Notes: generated from the sequence alone by a model not told the origin. A stretch of DNA of 24,152 nt from Solimonas sp047605265 (GCA_047605265.1 JASGFY010000049.1:1-24152), one strand, 5' to 3'. Positions 15,613 to 23,957 are shown, counted from the first letter of the stretch. Translations and numbers: made by a program.

Positions 15613-16707
15613 TCAAGGCATGGCGACGATGCGGTCGCCTTCGCGCAGCAACGCATTCGGCGCCTGCACGACGCGCTCGCCGGCCTGCAGGCCGGCCTTG
15701 AGGAAGACTTCGCGGTCGCCGGTGTGCGAGACGCTCACCGGCCGGAAGTGCAGGCGCTCGCCGTCGTCCAGCGCGACCGTCGGCTGGCCGTCGCGCACCA
15801 GCAGGGCGTTCATCGGAATCGCCACCAGCGGCGAGGTCGAGGTCTGCAGCTCGATTTCGCCGCGCAGGCCGTCCGGCAGGCGCTGCTCCGGATTCGTCAT
15901 GCGCAGCTCGATACGCATGGTGCCGGTGCGTGCGTCGATGTCGCCCGACTTGCGGGCCAGCGTCGCCGTGAACGTTTCCGTCGGCAGCCCGGCGAAGCGC
16001 AGCGACGCGGCGTCGCCGATCTTCAGGCGCAGGCTCAGATCCTGCGGCGCGTCGACGAGCACGCGCAGCTCGTCGAGCCGGGCGATGCGGAACAGATAGC
16101 CGGCGGCGTCGGCATCGTCGCCGCTGACCCGGTCGCCCTGTTCGATGCGGCGCTCGACGATGCGGCCGTCGATCGGCGCGACGATGCGCTGGAAGCCGAC
16201 GATCTCGCGCAGGCGCTCGGCTTCGGCGCGCGCCGCGGCGACATTGGCGACCGCCACGTCGAGATCGGCGCGCGCGGCGTCGCGCTGCGAAGCGCTGATC
16301 GCGCCGGACTCGACCAGCGTCTCGGCGCGGCGGAATTCGGCGCGCGCCAGCGTCTCCCGCGCCTGTTGCTGCTGCAGCGCCGCCTTCGCGGCGGCGTACG
16401 CGCGCTCCGTCTCCGGCGCGGAGATGCGCGCCAGCAGGTCGCCGCGCCGCACCGTGTCGCCGATGTCGACGCGGCGCTCGGCGACGTAGCCGACCGCACG
16501 CGAAAAGACCGTCACGCTCTGCGCTGCCGCCAGGCGCGCCGGCAGCCGCACGCGTTCGCCGGCTTCGACGAGACGCGCCTGCGCTACGCGCACCTTGGCC
16601 GGCGCGTCGCCGGCGGCCGGAGCCGCGGCCGGCCATGCCGCGCCGGCCCCGAGCAGCAGGACGAGCGGAAAGGAGCGCCGCGCGGTGAAAAGAGAGCGTG
16701 CGGTCAT
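15613..16707 (-). CDS. RND efflux periplasmic adaptor (HlyD/MFP family)
   Basis: A 364-residue membrane fusion protein on the minus strand. The start at 16707 has GAGGG five bases upstream. An N-terminal signal (about 9-32) is followed by a lipoyl half-motif (SRAVGYVAERRVDIGDTVRR, about 70-90) and an Ala/Glu-rich coiled-coil hairpin (about 95-165). The second lipoyl half is VAPIDGRIVERRIEQGDRV, after which come beta-barrel and membrane-proximal domains. It joins an RND pump to an outer-membrane channel. Its partner pump gene ends 28 bases upstream, so the two form an operon; no TolC-type gene is present in the window. It converges tail to tail with the M20 peptidase, 57 bases away. The exported compound cannot be read from the sequence. 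Confidence 0.9.
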   Translation of the reverse strand: MTARSLFTARRSFPLVLLLGAGAAWPAAAPAAGDAPAKVRVAQARLVEAGERVRLPARLAAAQSVTVFSRAVGYVAERRVDIGDTVRRGDLLARISAPETERAYAAAKAALQQQQARETLARAEFRRAETLVESGAISASQRDAARADLDVAVANVAAARAEAERLREIVGFQRIVAPIDGRIVERRIEQGDRVSGDDADAAGYLFRIARLDELRVLVDAPQDLSLRLKIGDAASLRFAGLPTETFTATLARKSGDIDARTGTMRIELRMTNPEQRLPDGLRGEIELQTSTSPLVAIPMNALLVRDGQPTVALDDGERLHFRPVSVSHTGDREVFLKAGLQAGERVVQAPNALLREGDRIVAMP

Positions 16708-16735
16708 GGGAGCCCTCGACAGTCGGGAGTGGTTG

Positions 16736-19700
16736 TCATTGCCGGCCAGCCGCTTCGTGCGCCTGCCGCCGCCGCGCGACGCGGCCGAACAGCAGCGGCA
16801 CGATGGTCAGCGTCGCGGCCGTGCCGAACAGCAGGCCGCCGACGACGGCGCGGCCGAGCGGCGCGTTCTGCTCGGCGCCGGCGCCGTGGCCGACCGCCAT
16901 CGGCACGACGCCGATGATCATCGCTGTTGCCGTCATCAGCACCGGGCGGAAGCGCGCGCGCGTCGCGGCCCGGGCCGCGGCGCGCGCGCTCATGCCTTCG
17001 GCGAGGCGATCGCGCGCGAAGCTGATGACGAGCACGCTGTTGGCCGTCGACACGCCGACGACCATGATCGCGCCCATCAGCGCCGGCACGCTCAGCGCGG
17101 TGCCGCTCAGCTTCAGCGCCAGCGCGCAGCCGCTGAGGGCGACCGGCAGGCCGGCCAGCGCGTTCAGCGGCAACAGCCAGGACTGGAAATTGACGACCTG
17201 CACGAGGAAGACCAGCACGATCGCCAGCAGCAGGCCGCCGGCGAGATCCCGATAGGCCTGCTCCATCACCTGCGGCTGGCCGGCCAGCTCGATGCGGTTG
17301 CCGGCCTTGAGCTTCGCGCCCACGTCGTCGAGCAGCGGCTGCAGCGCATCGACGGCGCCGCCGAGATCGCGGTCCTGCACGTTGGCGAGCACGTCGAGCG
17401 CCGGCGCCTGCATCACGCGGCTGATGGTCGCCGGGCTCTTGCGCCGCGAGACGCGGGCGATGGCGCGCAGCGTGACCGCGCGGCCGTCGTCGCCGACGCG
17501 CACCGGCAGATTGAGCAGGTCTTCGGCCGAATCGAGCAGCAGGGGCGGTGCGAGAATCTGCACGGTGTACGAGGTGCCGGCGCCGGCGTCGGCCCAGAAC
17601 GTCGGCGCGACCGAACCGCCGCTGCCGAGCGCCGACAGCACGGCGTCGGCCGCCTGCTCCTGCGTGACGCCGAGTTCGAGCGCACGCACGCGGTCGATCT
17701 CGACGTACAGTTCCGGCTGCTCGAAGACCTGGCGCAGCGTGACGTCGGCGAGGCCGGGAATACCGCGCATGCGCGCCATCAGCGTCGCCGCGGCGGCGCG
17801 GTTGCCTTTGATGTCCTTGCCGACGATGCGCAGGTCGATGTCGGTCGGCGCCGTGCCGGCCAGGGTTAGGTTGGTACTGTCGGCCGGACGGAAGAACAGC
17901 GTCAGATCCGGGAAGCGTTCGGCGAGGCGCCGGCGCAGCGCGGCCTGGTAGCGCGCGGTCGGCGCGTGGCCCGGCCCGAGTTGCACGAACACCTCGCCGT
18001 CGAAGGCGCCGAGCACGGTGCTGCTGACCCAGGCGAGATTGATCGGATCGGGCTGGCCGATGATCTCGTTGACCAGGGCGAGGTCTTTCCCGGGAATCGT
18101 TGCGCGGATCTCGCGCTGCACCTCGGCGAAGATGCGCGCGGTTTCTTCGAGGCGCAGGCTTGGCGCGCCGCGCAGGTAGAAGCGGATCATGCCGGCGTCG
18201 GTGCGCGGGAAGAATTCGCGGCCCAGCATCCAGGTGCAGGCCACGCCGAGCAGCACGATCAGCGCGCAGGCCAGCAGCACGCGCCCGCCGTGCGCGTCGA
18301 GTCGGCGCAGGCGGCGTCCGTGGACATCGCGCCAGCGCACGAGGCGCCGTTCGAAGCGCTGCTGCAGGCGGCCGAAGGCGCCGCCGCGCGGTGGCGCGCC
18401 GGGCGGACGTGCGGCGTGCAGGGCCTGCTCGGCCGGCAGCAGCATCGACGCCAGCGTCGGAATCAGCGTGCGCGACAGCACGAACGAGGCCGCCATCGCC
18501 AGCACCACCGCGAGCGCCAGCGGCTTGAAGATGAAGGCCGGCACGCCGGTCATCATGAAGATCGGGATGAAGACGATGCAGATGCACAGCGTCGACAGGA
18601 ATTCCGGGAACACCACTTCGCGCGCACTGTTGAGGATCGCCGTGCGCACCGGCTCGCCGGCCTCGATGCGGCGGTTGCTGTTCTCGATCTCGACGAGCGC
18701 GTTGTCGACCAGCAGGCCGATCGCCAACGCCAATCCGCCGAGGCTCATCAGATTGAGGGTATGGCCGAGCGCGTAGAGGCCGGTGACGGCGCACAGCAGA
18801 GCCAGCGGGATCGAGGTCAGCACGATCAGTGTCGAGCGCAGGCTGCCGATGAACAGCAGCACGACGGCGGCGACCAGGCAGGCGACCAGCAGCACCTCCG
18901 ACAGCACGGTCTGCGCCGCGGCCTCGACGAAGGTGCTCTGGTCGAACAGTGCTTCGATCTTGACGCCTTCCGGCGCCGCGGCCCGCAGCTCTGGCAGGCG
19001 CGCGTGGATGCGGCGCACGACGTCGACGGTCGAGGCGTCGCCCATCTTGATGACCGAAACGACGACGGCGCTGCTGCCGTCGAGCCGCGCCAGATTGGTC
19101 TGCACCGCGGGGCCGTCGCGCACCGTGGCCACGTCGCGCAGCAGCACGGCGCGGCCGTCGGTCACGCGGATCGGCATGGCCTCGAACGCCTCGCCGTCCT
19201 CGGGACTGCCGTTGAGCGTCACGCGCAGCGCGTCGCGGCCCTCGCGCAGCACGCCGGACGGCAGCGTGAGGTTCTGCGCGGCGATCGCCGCCTCGACGTC
19301 GTTGGCGCCGAGGCCGTGCGTCTGCAGCCGCGCGGGGTCGAGCTCCACCATGATCTGCCGCGGCGCGCCGCCGTAGGGCAGTGTCAGGCGTAGGCCGGGG
19401 ATCGACTTGATCTGGCTGCGCAGCTGCAGGCGCACGTAGTCATACAGCTGGCCGTCGTTGAGCGTGTCGGAGCTGACGACGAGGTTGAGGATCGGCGTGC
19501 TCGAGGGATCGACGCGGATGATCGACGGCGGCAGGGTGCCGCGCGGCATGCGCTTGAGAATGGTCTGCGAGGTGCCGACCAGCTGCGCGTAGGCCAGCTC
19601 GAAGTCGACGCCCGGCTGGAATTCCACGGTGACGATGCCGACGCCGTCCGTGCTTTCGGCGCGCACTTCGCGGATGTCGTCGAGATTGTTGAGGATCTGT

Positions 19701-19906
19701 CCCTCGCTGAACGAGGTGATCTTGGCGGCCATCTCCTCGGCGCCGAGTCCGGGGTAGTACCAGACGACGTTGAAGGACGGGATGTGGACGGCCGGCAGCA
19801 CGTCCGTGGAAATGCGCCGCAGGCTCATGGCGCCGGCCAGCACGATCAGGATCGCGAAGGCGCCGACCGTGTGCGGATGCCTCAGGGCGTAGCGGACGAT
19901 CCACAC
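16736..19906 (-). CDS. RND efflux pump inner-membrane subunit (AcrB/HAE1-like)
   Basis: The 1056-residue protein starts at GTG 19906, with AAGGA about eight bases upstream. Its length and order match the AcrB family: helix 1 (about 9-30), porter domain 1, helices 2-6, an amphipathic linker, helix 7, porter domain 2, helices 8-12. The helix 4 proton-relay motif is GLLVDNALVEIEN, with D401 kept and Asn402 where AcrB has a second Asp. This substitution is common in HAE1-type pumps outside the AcrB subgroup. It follows dgcA by 73 bases on the same strand, so it may share the dgcN promoter. Amphiphile, drug or metabolite export is the family role; metal pumps (CusA type) are less likely, as I see no methionine relay. 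Confidence 0.92.
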   Translation of the reverse strand: MWIVRYALRHPHTVGAFAILIVLAGAMSLRRISTDVLPAVHIPSFNVVWYYPGLGAEEMAAKITSFSEGQILNNLDDIREVRAESTDGVGIVTVEFQPGVDFELAYAQLVGTSQTILKRMPRGTLPPSIIRVDPSSTPILNLVVSSDTLNDGQLYDYVRLQLRSQIKSIPGLRLTLPYGGAPRQIMVELDPARLQTHGLGANDVEAAIAAQNLTLPSGVLREGRDALRVTLNGSPEDGEAFEAMPIRVTDGRAVLLRDVATVRDGPAVQTNLARLDGSSAVVVSVIKMGDASTVDVVRRIHARLPELRAAAPEGVKIEALFDQSTFVEAAAQTVLSEVLLVACLVAAVVLLFIGSLRSTLIVLTSIPLALLCAVTGLYALGHTLNLMSLGGLALAIGLLVDNALVEIENSNRRIEAGEPVRTAILNSAREVVFPEFLSTLCICIVFIPIFMMTGVPAFIFKPLALAVVLAMAASFVLSRTLIPTLASMLLPAEQALHAARPPGAPPRGGAFGRLQQRFERRLVRWRDVHGRRLRRLDAHGGRVLLACALIVLLGVACTWMLGREFFPRTDAGMIRFYLRGAPSLRLEETARIFAEVQREIRATIPGKDLALVNEIIGQPDPINLAWVSSTVLGAFDGEVFVQLGPGHAPTARYQAALRRRLAERFPDLTLFFRPADSTNLTLAGTAPTDIDLRIVGKDIKGNRAAAATLMARMRGIPGLADVTLRQVFEQPELYVEIDRVRALELGVTQEQAADAVLSALGSGGSVAPTFWADAGAGTSYTVQILAPPLLLDSAEDLLNLPVRVGDDGRAVTLRAIARVSRRKSPATISRVMQAPALDVLANVQDRDLGGAVDALQPLLDDVGAKLKAGNRIELAGQPQVMEQAYRDLAGGLLLAIVLVFLVQVVNFQSWLLPLNALAGLPVALSGCALALKLSGTALSVPALMGAIMVVGVSTANSVLVISFARDRLAEGMSARAAARAATRARFRPVLMTATAMIIGVVPMAVGHGAGAEQNAPLGRAVVGGLLFGTAATLTIVPLLFGRVARRRQAHEAAGRQ

Positions 19907-19979
19907 GGATGGGGTCCTTCACACGGGGAACGGGGAATCCCGCGCACGGCGATGCGCGTCCGGCGAAATGGCCGGTGCC

Positions 19980-20972
19980 TCAGCGGCCGCCGCCCCACAG
20001 GGTCGGCGCCGGCGGCTGCAGCGCGCCGTGCTCGAAGCGCACGCCGCCTGGGTGGTCCCGCTTCAGCCACAGCGGGCCGTCGAGATCGACGAAGTCGGCA
20101 TGGCGGGCGATGTGGAAGGCCGGCGCCATGCTCAGCGAAGTGCTGATCATGCAGCCGCACATCACGCCCATGTTCGCGGCGCGCGCGCGCTGGAGCAGCG
20201 CCAGCGCGCCGGTCAGGCCGCCGGTCTTGTCGAGCTTGATGTTGACCGCCTGGTAGCGCGTCGCCAGCAGCGGGATGTCGTCGGCGACGTGGCAGGATTC
20301 GTCGGCGCAGATCGGCTGCGCCGGCTGGAATCCTTCGAGCACCGCGTCGCTTCCGGCCGGCAGCGGCTGCTCGACGAGATCGACCCTCAGCGCCGTCATC
20401 GGCGCCTGCATGGACTTCAGCAGATCGAAGCTCCAGCTCTCGTTCGGATCGACGATCAGGCGCGGATTCGGCGCGCCGGCGCGCACGGCGCGCAGTTGCG
20501 CCTCCGGATGGCTGGCGTCGACCTTGACCTTCAGCAACGGCGCGTCGTGGAGCTTCGCCGCCGCTTCGCGCATCGCCTCCGGCGTGTCGAGACTGATGGT
20601 CAGCGCGCTGCTCAGCGCCGGCAGCGGCGATTCGCCGAGCTGTTCCGTCACTGCGCGGCCGCCGGCCTGCGCCGAGAGATCCCAGAGCGCGCAGTCGAGC
20701 GCGTTGCGCGCCGCGCCGGCCGGCGTTGCCGTCAGCAGGGCCTGCCGCTCGATGCCGGCCGCGATCTGCGCCGAGAGCGCGCGAATCTGCGCCAGCACCG
20801 AGGCTGTCGTCTCGCCGTAACGCGCATACGGCAGCGCTTCGCCGCGGCCGACGAAGTCGCCGTCGCGGATCGTGGCGACGACGACTTCAGCGGAGGTCTT
20901 GACCCCGCGCGAGATGCGGAACGGCGTCGCCAGCGGCCACGACTGGTGCTCGGCGCTCAGACTGCGAAGCAT
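19980..20972 (-). CDS. dgcA: N-acetyl-D-Glu racemase / dipeptide epimerase (enolase superfamily)
   Basis: A 330-residue enolase-superfamily enzyme of the L-Ala-D/L-Glu epimerase subgroup. The chosen start, ATG 20972, overlaps the end of dgcN by 16 bases without its own clear ribosome site, so translation is probably coupled. Active-site residues in order: catalytic Lys pair KVKV (K148, K150), metal ligands D175 in VDPNESW, E201 in VEQPLP and D224 in ADES, and the opposite-face lysine K246 in NIKLDKTGG. Established knowledge: the DgcN-DgcA pair in marine Proteobacteria converts D-Glu through N-acetyl-D-Glu to N-acetyl-L-Glu, with DgcA as the racemase. The adjacent DUF1611 gene supports that role over muropeptide L-Ala-D-Glu epimerisation, though the latter is not excluded. 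Confidence 0.87.
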   Translation of the reverse strand: MLRSLSAEHQSWPLATPFRISRGVKTSAEVVVATIRDGDFVGRGEALPYARYGETTASVLAQIRALSAQIAAGIERQALLTATPAGAARNALDCALWDLSAQAGGRAVTEQLGESPLPALSSALTISLDTPEAMREAAAKLHDAPLLKVKVDASHPEAQLRAVRAGAPNPRLIVDPNESWSFDLLKSMQAPMTALRVDLVEQPLPAGSDAVLEGFQPAQPICADESCHVADDIPLLATRYQAVNIKLDKTGGLTGALALLQRARAANMGVMCGCMISTSLSMAPAFHIARHADFVDLDGPLWLKRDHPGGVRFEHGALQPPAPTLWGGGR

Positions 20973-22015
20973 GAGAGCAGCCGGTCGACAATCTTGCCGA
21001 CGCCGTTGATGACCGGATCCTGGCACGGCAGGCCGAGCGCATCCTCGGCAGCCTTGCAGGCGTCGGCCGCTTCCTGCTGCGTGAGCTTGGAGGTGTTGAG
21101 CGCAACGCCGACGGCGATCACGTCCGGCTGCGTCAGCCGCGCCGCCTGCAGGTTCGTTTCGAGGCAGCGCTTGAGATCGGGAACGGGGTAGTGCGGCAGG
21201 CCGCGCATGTGCGGACGTTTCGGCTCATGGCAGAGTATCAGCGCGTCGGCCTGCGCGCCGTGCAGCAGGCCGAGCGAGACGCCGGCATACGACGGATGGA
21301 ACAGCGAGCCCTGGCCTTCGATCAGATCCCATCCGCCGTCCTCGCGGCCCGGCGTCAGCCATTCGGCGCCGCCGGAGATGAAGTCGGCGATCAGCGCGTC
21401 GATCGGAATGCCGGCGCCGGCGATGAGGATGCCGGTCTGGCCGGTGGCGCGGAAATCGGCGGCGATGCCGCGCGCGCGCAGCTCGCGTTCGATGGCGAGC
21501 GTCGTGTACATCTTGCCGGTCGAGCAGTCGGTGCCCACGGTCAGCAGGCGGCGGCCGGGGCGGCGCAGGCCCTTGCCGACCGGAATGCTCAGCGGGAAGT
21601 GGCGCGCGTCGAACAGCACGCGCCCGTTGCGCTCGGCCGCCGCGGCGATCTCTGGGTGCGAGCCGAGACGCTTGTGCAACCCGGACGCGACATTGAGGCC
21701 GGCGTCGAGCGCGGCGACCACGTCGCGAACCATTTGCGGATCCATCACGCCACCGGCGTTGGCGATGCCGATCGCCAAAGTGCCGACGCCCGCCGCCCTG
21801 GCTTCGGCGAAGCCCATGTCGGGCAGCTCGAGCCAGGATTTGCAGTTCGGCCCGCGGAACTGGCCCACGCACCACTGCGGCCGCCAGTAGGCGAGCCCGC
21901 GCGCGGTCTTGATCGCGAGGTCATCCGGCGCGTCGCCGAGGTACAGCAGGTATGGCGGACCCCAGGCCGGCACGGATGCGGTGTTCTTCGCGGCAGGATT
22001 TTCTTGAATGGTCAT
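20957..22015 (-). CDS. dgcN: D-glutamate N-acetyltransferase DgcN (DUF1611)
   Basis: The 352-residue DUF1611 protein is given the start ATG 22015, where conserved family sequence begins. The ribosome site is poor, but an upstream extension would enter the promoter. A first domain (about 20-150) contains IGIANAGGVM and DARHFPLSIPVGKG. A P-loop domain follows with GTDCSTGKMYTT (about 161-172), then ATGQTGILIAG, EGQGSLFHPSYAGV and CHEPKRPHMRG, all typical of the family. DUF1611 proteins were shown in marine bacteria to N-acetylate D-Glu as the first step of the DgcN-DgcA route. The gene overlaps dgcA and has regulatory box 3 upstream. Cytoplasmic, no signal peptide. Confidence 0.88.
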   Translation of the reverse strand: MTIQENPAAKNTASVPAWGPPYLLYLGDAPDDLAIKTARGLAYWRPQWCVGQFRGPNCKSWLELPDMGFAEARAAGVGTLAIGIANAGGVMDPQMVRDVVAALDAGLNVASGLHKRLGSHPEIAAAAERNGRVLFDARHFPLSIPVGKGLRRPGRRLLTVGTDCSTGKMYTTLAIERELRARGIAADFRATGQTGILIAGAGIPIDALIADFISGGAEWLTPGREDGGWDLIEGQGSLFHPSYAGVSLGLLHGAQADALILCHEPKRPHMRGLPHYPVPDLKRCLETNLQAARLTQPDVIAVGVALNTSKLTQQEAADACKAAEDALGLPCQDPVINGVGKIVDRLLSCFAV

Positions 22016-22087
22016 GTCGTGCGGGTGAAACGGATTGGTGGGCCGACCGGCCGGTGCGCGCTGCGCGCATCGACGAGTCGTGAAAAA

Positions 22088-22155
22088 ACGATAGTCGTCA
22101 TCGCGCCGCCCGAACCAATCAAAAGTTGACTGGCTGGCATAACCGAGGGTTATTC
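22088..22155 (-). promoter_or_regulatory. LysR-type box 3 and promoter of dgcN
   Basis: Read on the minus strand, GAATAAC-N5-GTTATGC (22155 to 22137) has one mismatch between arms and keeps T-N11-A. TTTTGATTGG ends 22 bases after the right arm (at 22115), the same distance as in the three plus-strand copies. TTGGTT and TATCGT (22093-22088) are the candidate -35 and -10, with an expected start near 22081 and a 66-base leader before dgcN. Bases 22156-22273, between this site and box 4, show nothing further. Confidence 0.75.
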
Positions 22156-22273
22156 CGTTGCGCTGCGGTCGCGCGCGCTTTCGCGCGACGCGATGCGCGC
22201 CATCGCTGCGTGACGCGCAGGCCACGAGCCGCCGGGGTCGGTACGACGCGTGCGGCGGGCGCTCACCGGCGGG

Positions 22274-22341
22274 ACATAACTGCGGGTTATGCGCTCCGCC
22301 TGCCTATTCATTGGCCGTTCCCGCCTGCGGCTTCTTATCCT
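22274..22341 (+). promoter_or_regulatory. LysR-type box 4 and promoter of the symporter gene
   Basis: ACATAAC (22274-22280), N5, GTTATGC (22286-22292) has one arm mismatch and keeps T-N11-A. TATTCATTGG ends at 22314, again 22 bases past the right arm. TTGGCC (22311-22316) and TATCCT (22336-22341) are candidate -35 and -10. It is oriented towards the symporter and is divergent from box 3, so the dgcN-gltP intergenic region (22016-22453) holds two separate regulated promoters. Confidence 0.78.
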
Positions 22342-22453
22342 GCCGTCACGCCCCGCCGGGAAGCCGAGCGGCATCGGTCGTGCTTCCCCGAAGCCCTCGC
22401 TTTCGCTGCGCCGTCGCGCGGCATGCGGCCGGGGCCCCTGAAACGGAACGACT

Positions 22454-23758
22454 GTGCATATGCGTATTGGGCTTGCGTGGCAGATCCTCATCGCGATGAC
22501 GCTCGGCATCGTCGCCGGCGCCGTCCTGCACGAGGTCGGCGGCGATGCGCGCCAGTGGCTGATCGTCAACGTGCTGGCGCCGGCCGGGCAGATCTTCATC
22601 CGCCTGATCAAGATGATCGTGCTGCCGATCGTGATCTCCTCGCTGATCGTCGGCATCGCCGGCGTCGGCGACGCGAAGAAGCTCGGCCGCATCGGCTTCA
22701 AGACCATCGTCTACTTCGAACTCGTCACGCTCGTCGCCATCGTCTTAGGCGTGGCGCTGGCGAACCTCTTCCAGCCGGGCGCGGGCATCGATATGGCCGC
22801 GCTCACGGCCGCCGACATCTCGCAGTATGAGCAGACGACGCAGGCCGTGCAGGCGGCGCCGCATGGCTTGGTCGCGACGGTTCTGTCGCTGATTCCCGAC
22901 AACATCTTCGGCGCGCTCGCGGGCGGTCACATTTTGCCGGTGATCTTCTTCTCCGTGCTGTTCGGATTCGGCTTGTCGGCGCTGCCCGCCGAGCACCGCG
23001 ATCCGCTGCTGCGAATGTTCCGCGGCATTTCGGAAGTGATGTTCCGCGTCACCGGCATGGTGATGCGCTACGCGCCCGTCGGCGTCTTCGCGCTGATCAC
23101 AGTCACCGTCGCGACCTTCGGCTACGCTTCGCTGCTGCCGCTGGCCAAGCTGGTGGCGGTGATCTATTTCGCGATCGTCCTGTTCGCGCTGCTGGTTCTC
23201 GGCCCCATCGCGCGCTGGTGCGGGATCGGCATCTTCCGTCTGCTGCGCCTGCTCAAGGATGAGCTGATCCTGGCGTTCTCGACGGCCAGCTCCGAGACCG
23301 TGTTGCCGCGTTTGATGGAAAAGATGACGGCGTACGGCGTGCCGCGCAGCATCGCCAGCTTCGTGATCCCGACCGGTTACTCGTTCAACCTCGATGGCTC
23401 GACGCTCTATCAGAGCATCGCCGCCATTTTCGTCGCGCAGCTGTACGGCATCGACCTCGGCCTCGGCGCGCAGCTCACGCTCGTGCTGACGCTGATGGTG
23501 ACCTCGAAAGGCATGGCCGGCGTCGCCGGCGCGTCGCTGGTCGTGGTGCTCGCCACGCTCGGCAGCGCCGGGATTCCGATCGAAGGGCTGGCATTCATCG
23601 CCGGTGTCGACCGCATCCTCGACATGGCGCGCACGGCCTTGAACGTCGTCGGCAATGCCTTGGCCGCTCTCGTGATCGCACGTTGGGAAGGCCAGTACGA
23701 CGCCGAACAGGCCGTGCGCTACGAGCACGGGCTGATTGACGCGGCGCGGCTGCCATGA
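22454..23758 (+). CDS. gltP: Glutamate/dicarboxylate:cation symporter (DAACS family, GltP-like)
   Basis: A sodium- or proton-coupled carrier of 434 residues, usual length for GltP/DctA. GTG 22454 has GGA six bases upstream; ATG 22460, two codons later, is an equally reasonable start. Eight membrane segments plus two re-entrant loops are expected. Signature motifs: the serine-rich loop FSTASSETVLP, IPTGYSFNLDGSTLY (the region binding cation and substrate in the glutamate-transporter fold) and VTSKGMAGVAGASLVV. The family carries L-Glu, L-Asp or C4-dicarboxylates. Here its own copy of the regulatory box and its divergence from dgcN point to glutamate, possibly the D-isomer, released by the periplasmic peptidases. 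Substrate stereochemistry cannot be read from the sequence. Confidence 0.9.
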   Translation: MHMRIGLAWQILIAMTLGIVAGAVLHEVGGDARQWLIVNVLAPAGQIFIRLIKMIVLPIVISSLIVGIAGVGDAKKLGRIGFKTIVYFELVTLVAIVLGVALANLFQPGAGIDMAALTAADISQYEQTTQAVQAAPHGLVATVLSLIPDNIFGALAGGHILPVIFFSVLFGFGLSALPAEHRDPLLRMFRGISEVMFRVTGMVMRYAPVGVFALITVTVATFGYASLLPLAKLVAVIYFAIVLFALLVLGPIARWCGIGIFRLLRLLKDELILAFSTASSETVLPRLMEKMTAYGVPRSIASFVIPTGYSFNLDGSTLYQSIAAIFVAQLYGIDLGLGAQLTLVLTLMVTSKGMAGVAGASLVVVLATLGSAGIPIEGLAFIAGVDRILDMARTALNVVGNALAALVIARWEGQYDAEQAVRYEHGLIDAARLP

Positions 23759-23809
23759 GCGCCGCGTCCGCCACGTATTCCTGAATCCGGAGAACGCTGC
23801 GCATGCAAC

Positions 23810-23923
23810 TGGCCCAATCTCGACCCGACAACCGCCGGCGGATGGGGCCAGGTGGTGTTCACCTGCCAGCGGGCCGGCATCGCCAAGATCGGCTTCATCA
23901 GCGAGCCGCCGCCCAGAGGGTGA
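23810..23923 (+). pseudogene. 3' fragment of an ExbD/TolR-like gene
   Basis: A reading frame ending at TGA 23921-23923 encodes WGQVVFTCQRAGIAKIGFIS followed by EPPPRG. This closely resembles the C-terminal end of ExbD biopolymer-transport proteins (typically VVYxCQRAGIAKxxFITEPP). The matching part starts around 23810-23840. Upstream there is no transmembrane helix or earlier ExbD sequence, only the end of the symporter gene. The remnant is therefore about 35 codons of a gene normally near 140. It probably marks where the island joined or replaced part of an exbB-exbD locus. The recognition is from memory of the family. Confidence 0.6.
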
Positions 23924-23925
23924 GC

Positions 23926-23957
23926 GAAATGAAGTGCTTTGAAGGGCACTTCATTTC
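23926..23957 (+). repeat. Perfect 12-bp hairpin after the exbD remnant
   Basis: GAAATGAAGTGC (23926-23937) pairs perfectly with GCACTTCATTTC (23946-23957) around an 8-base loop. It is AT-richer than its surroundings and starts three bases after the exbD stop, so it may be that gene's original terminator, working in both directions. Confidence 0.7.

Noticed and set aside
16595..19393. Long plus-strand frames opposite the RND pump and adaptor
   Set aside because: Gln/Arg/His-rich shadow translations with no family motifs; the minus strand encodes full-length RND and adaptor proteins.
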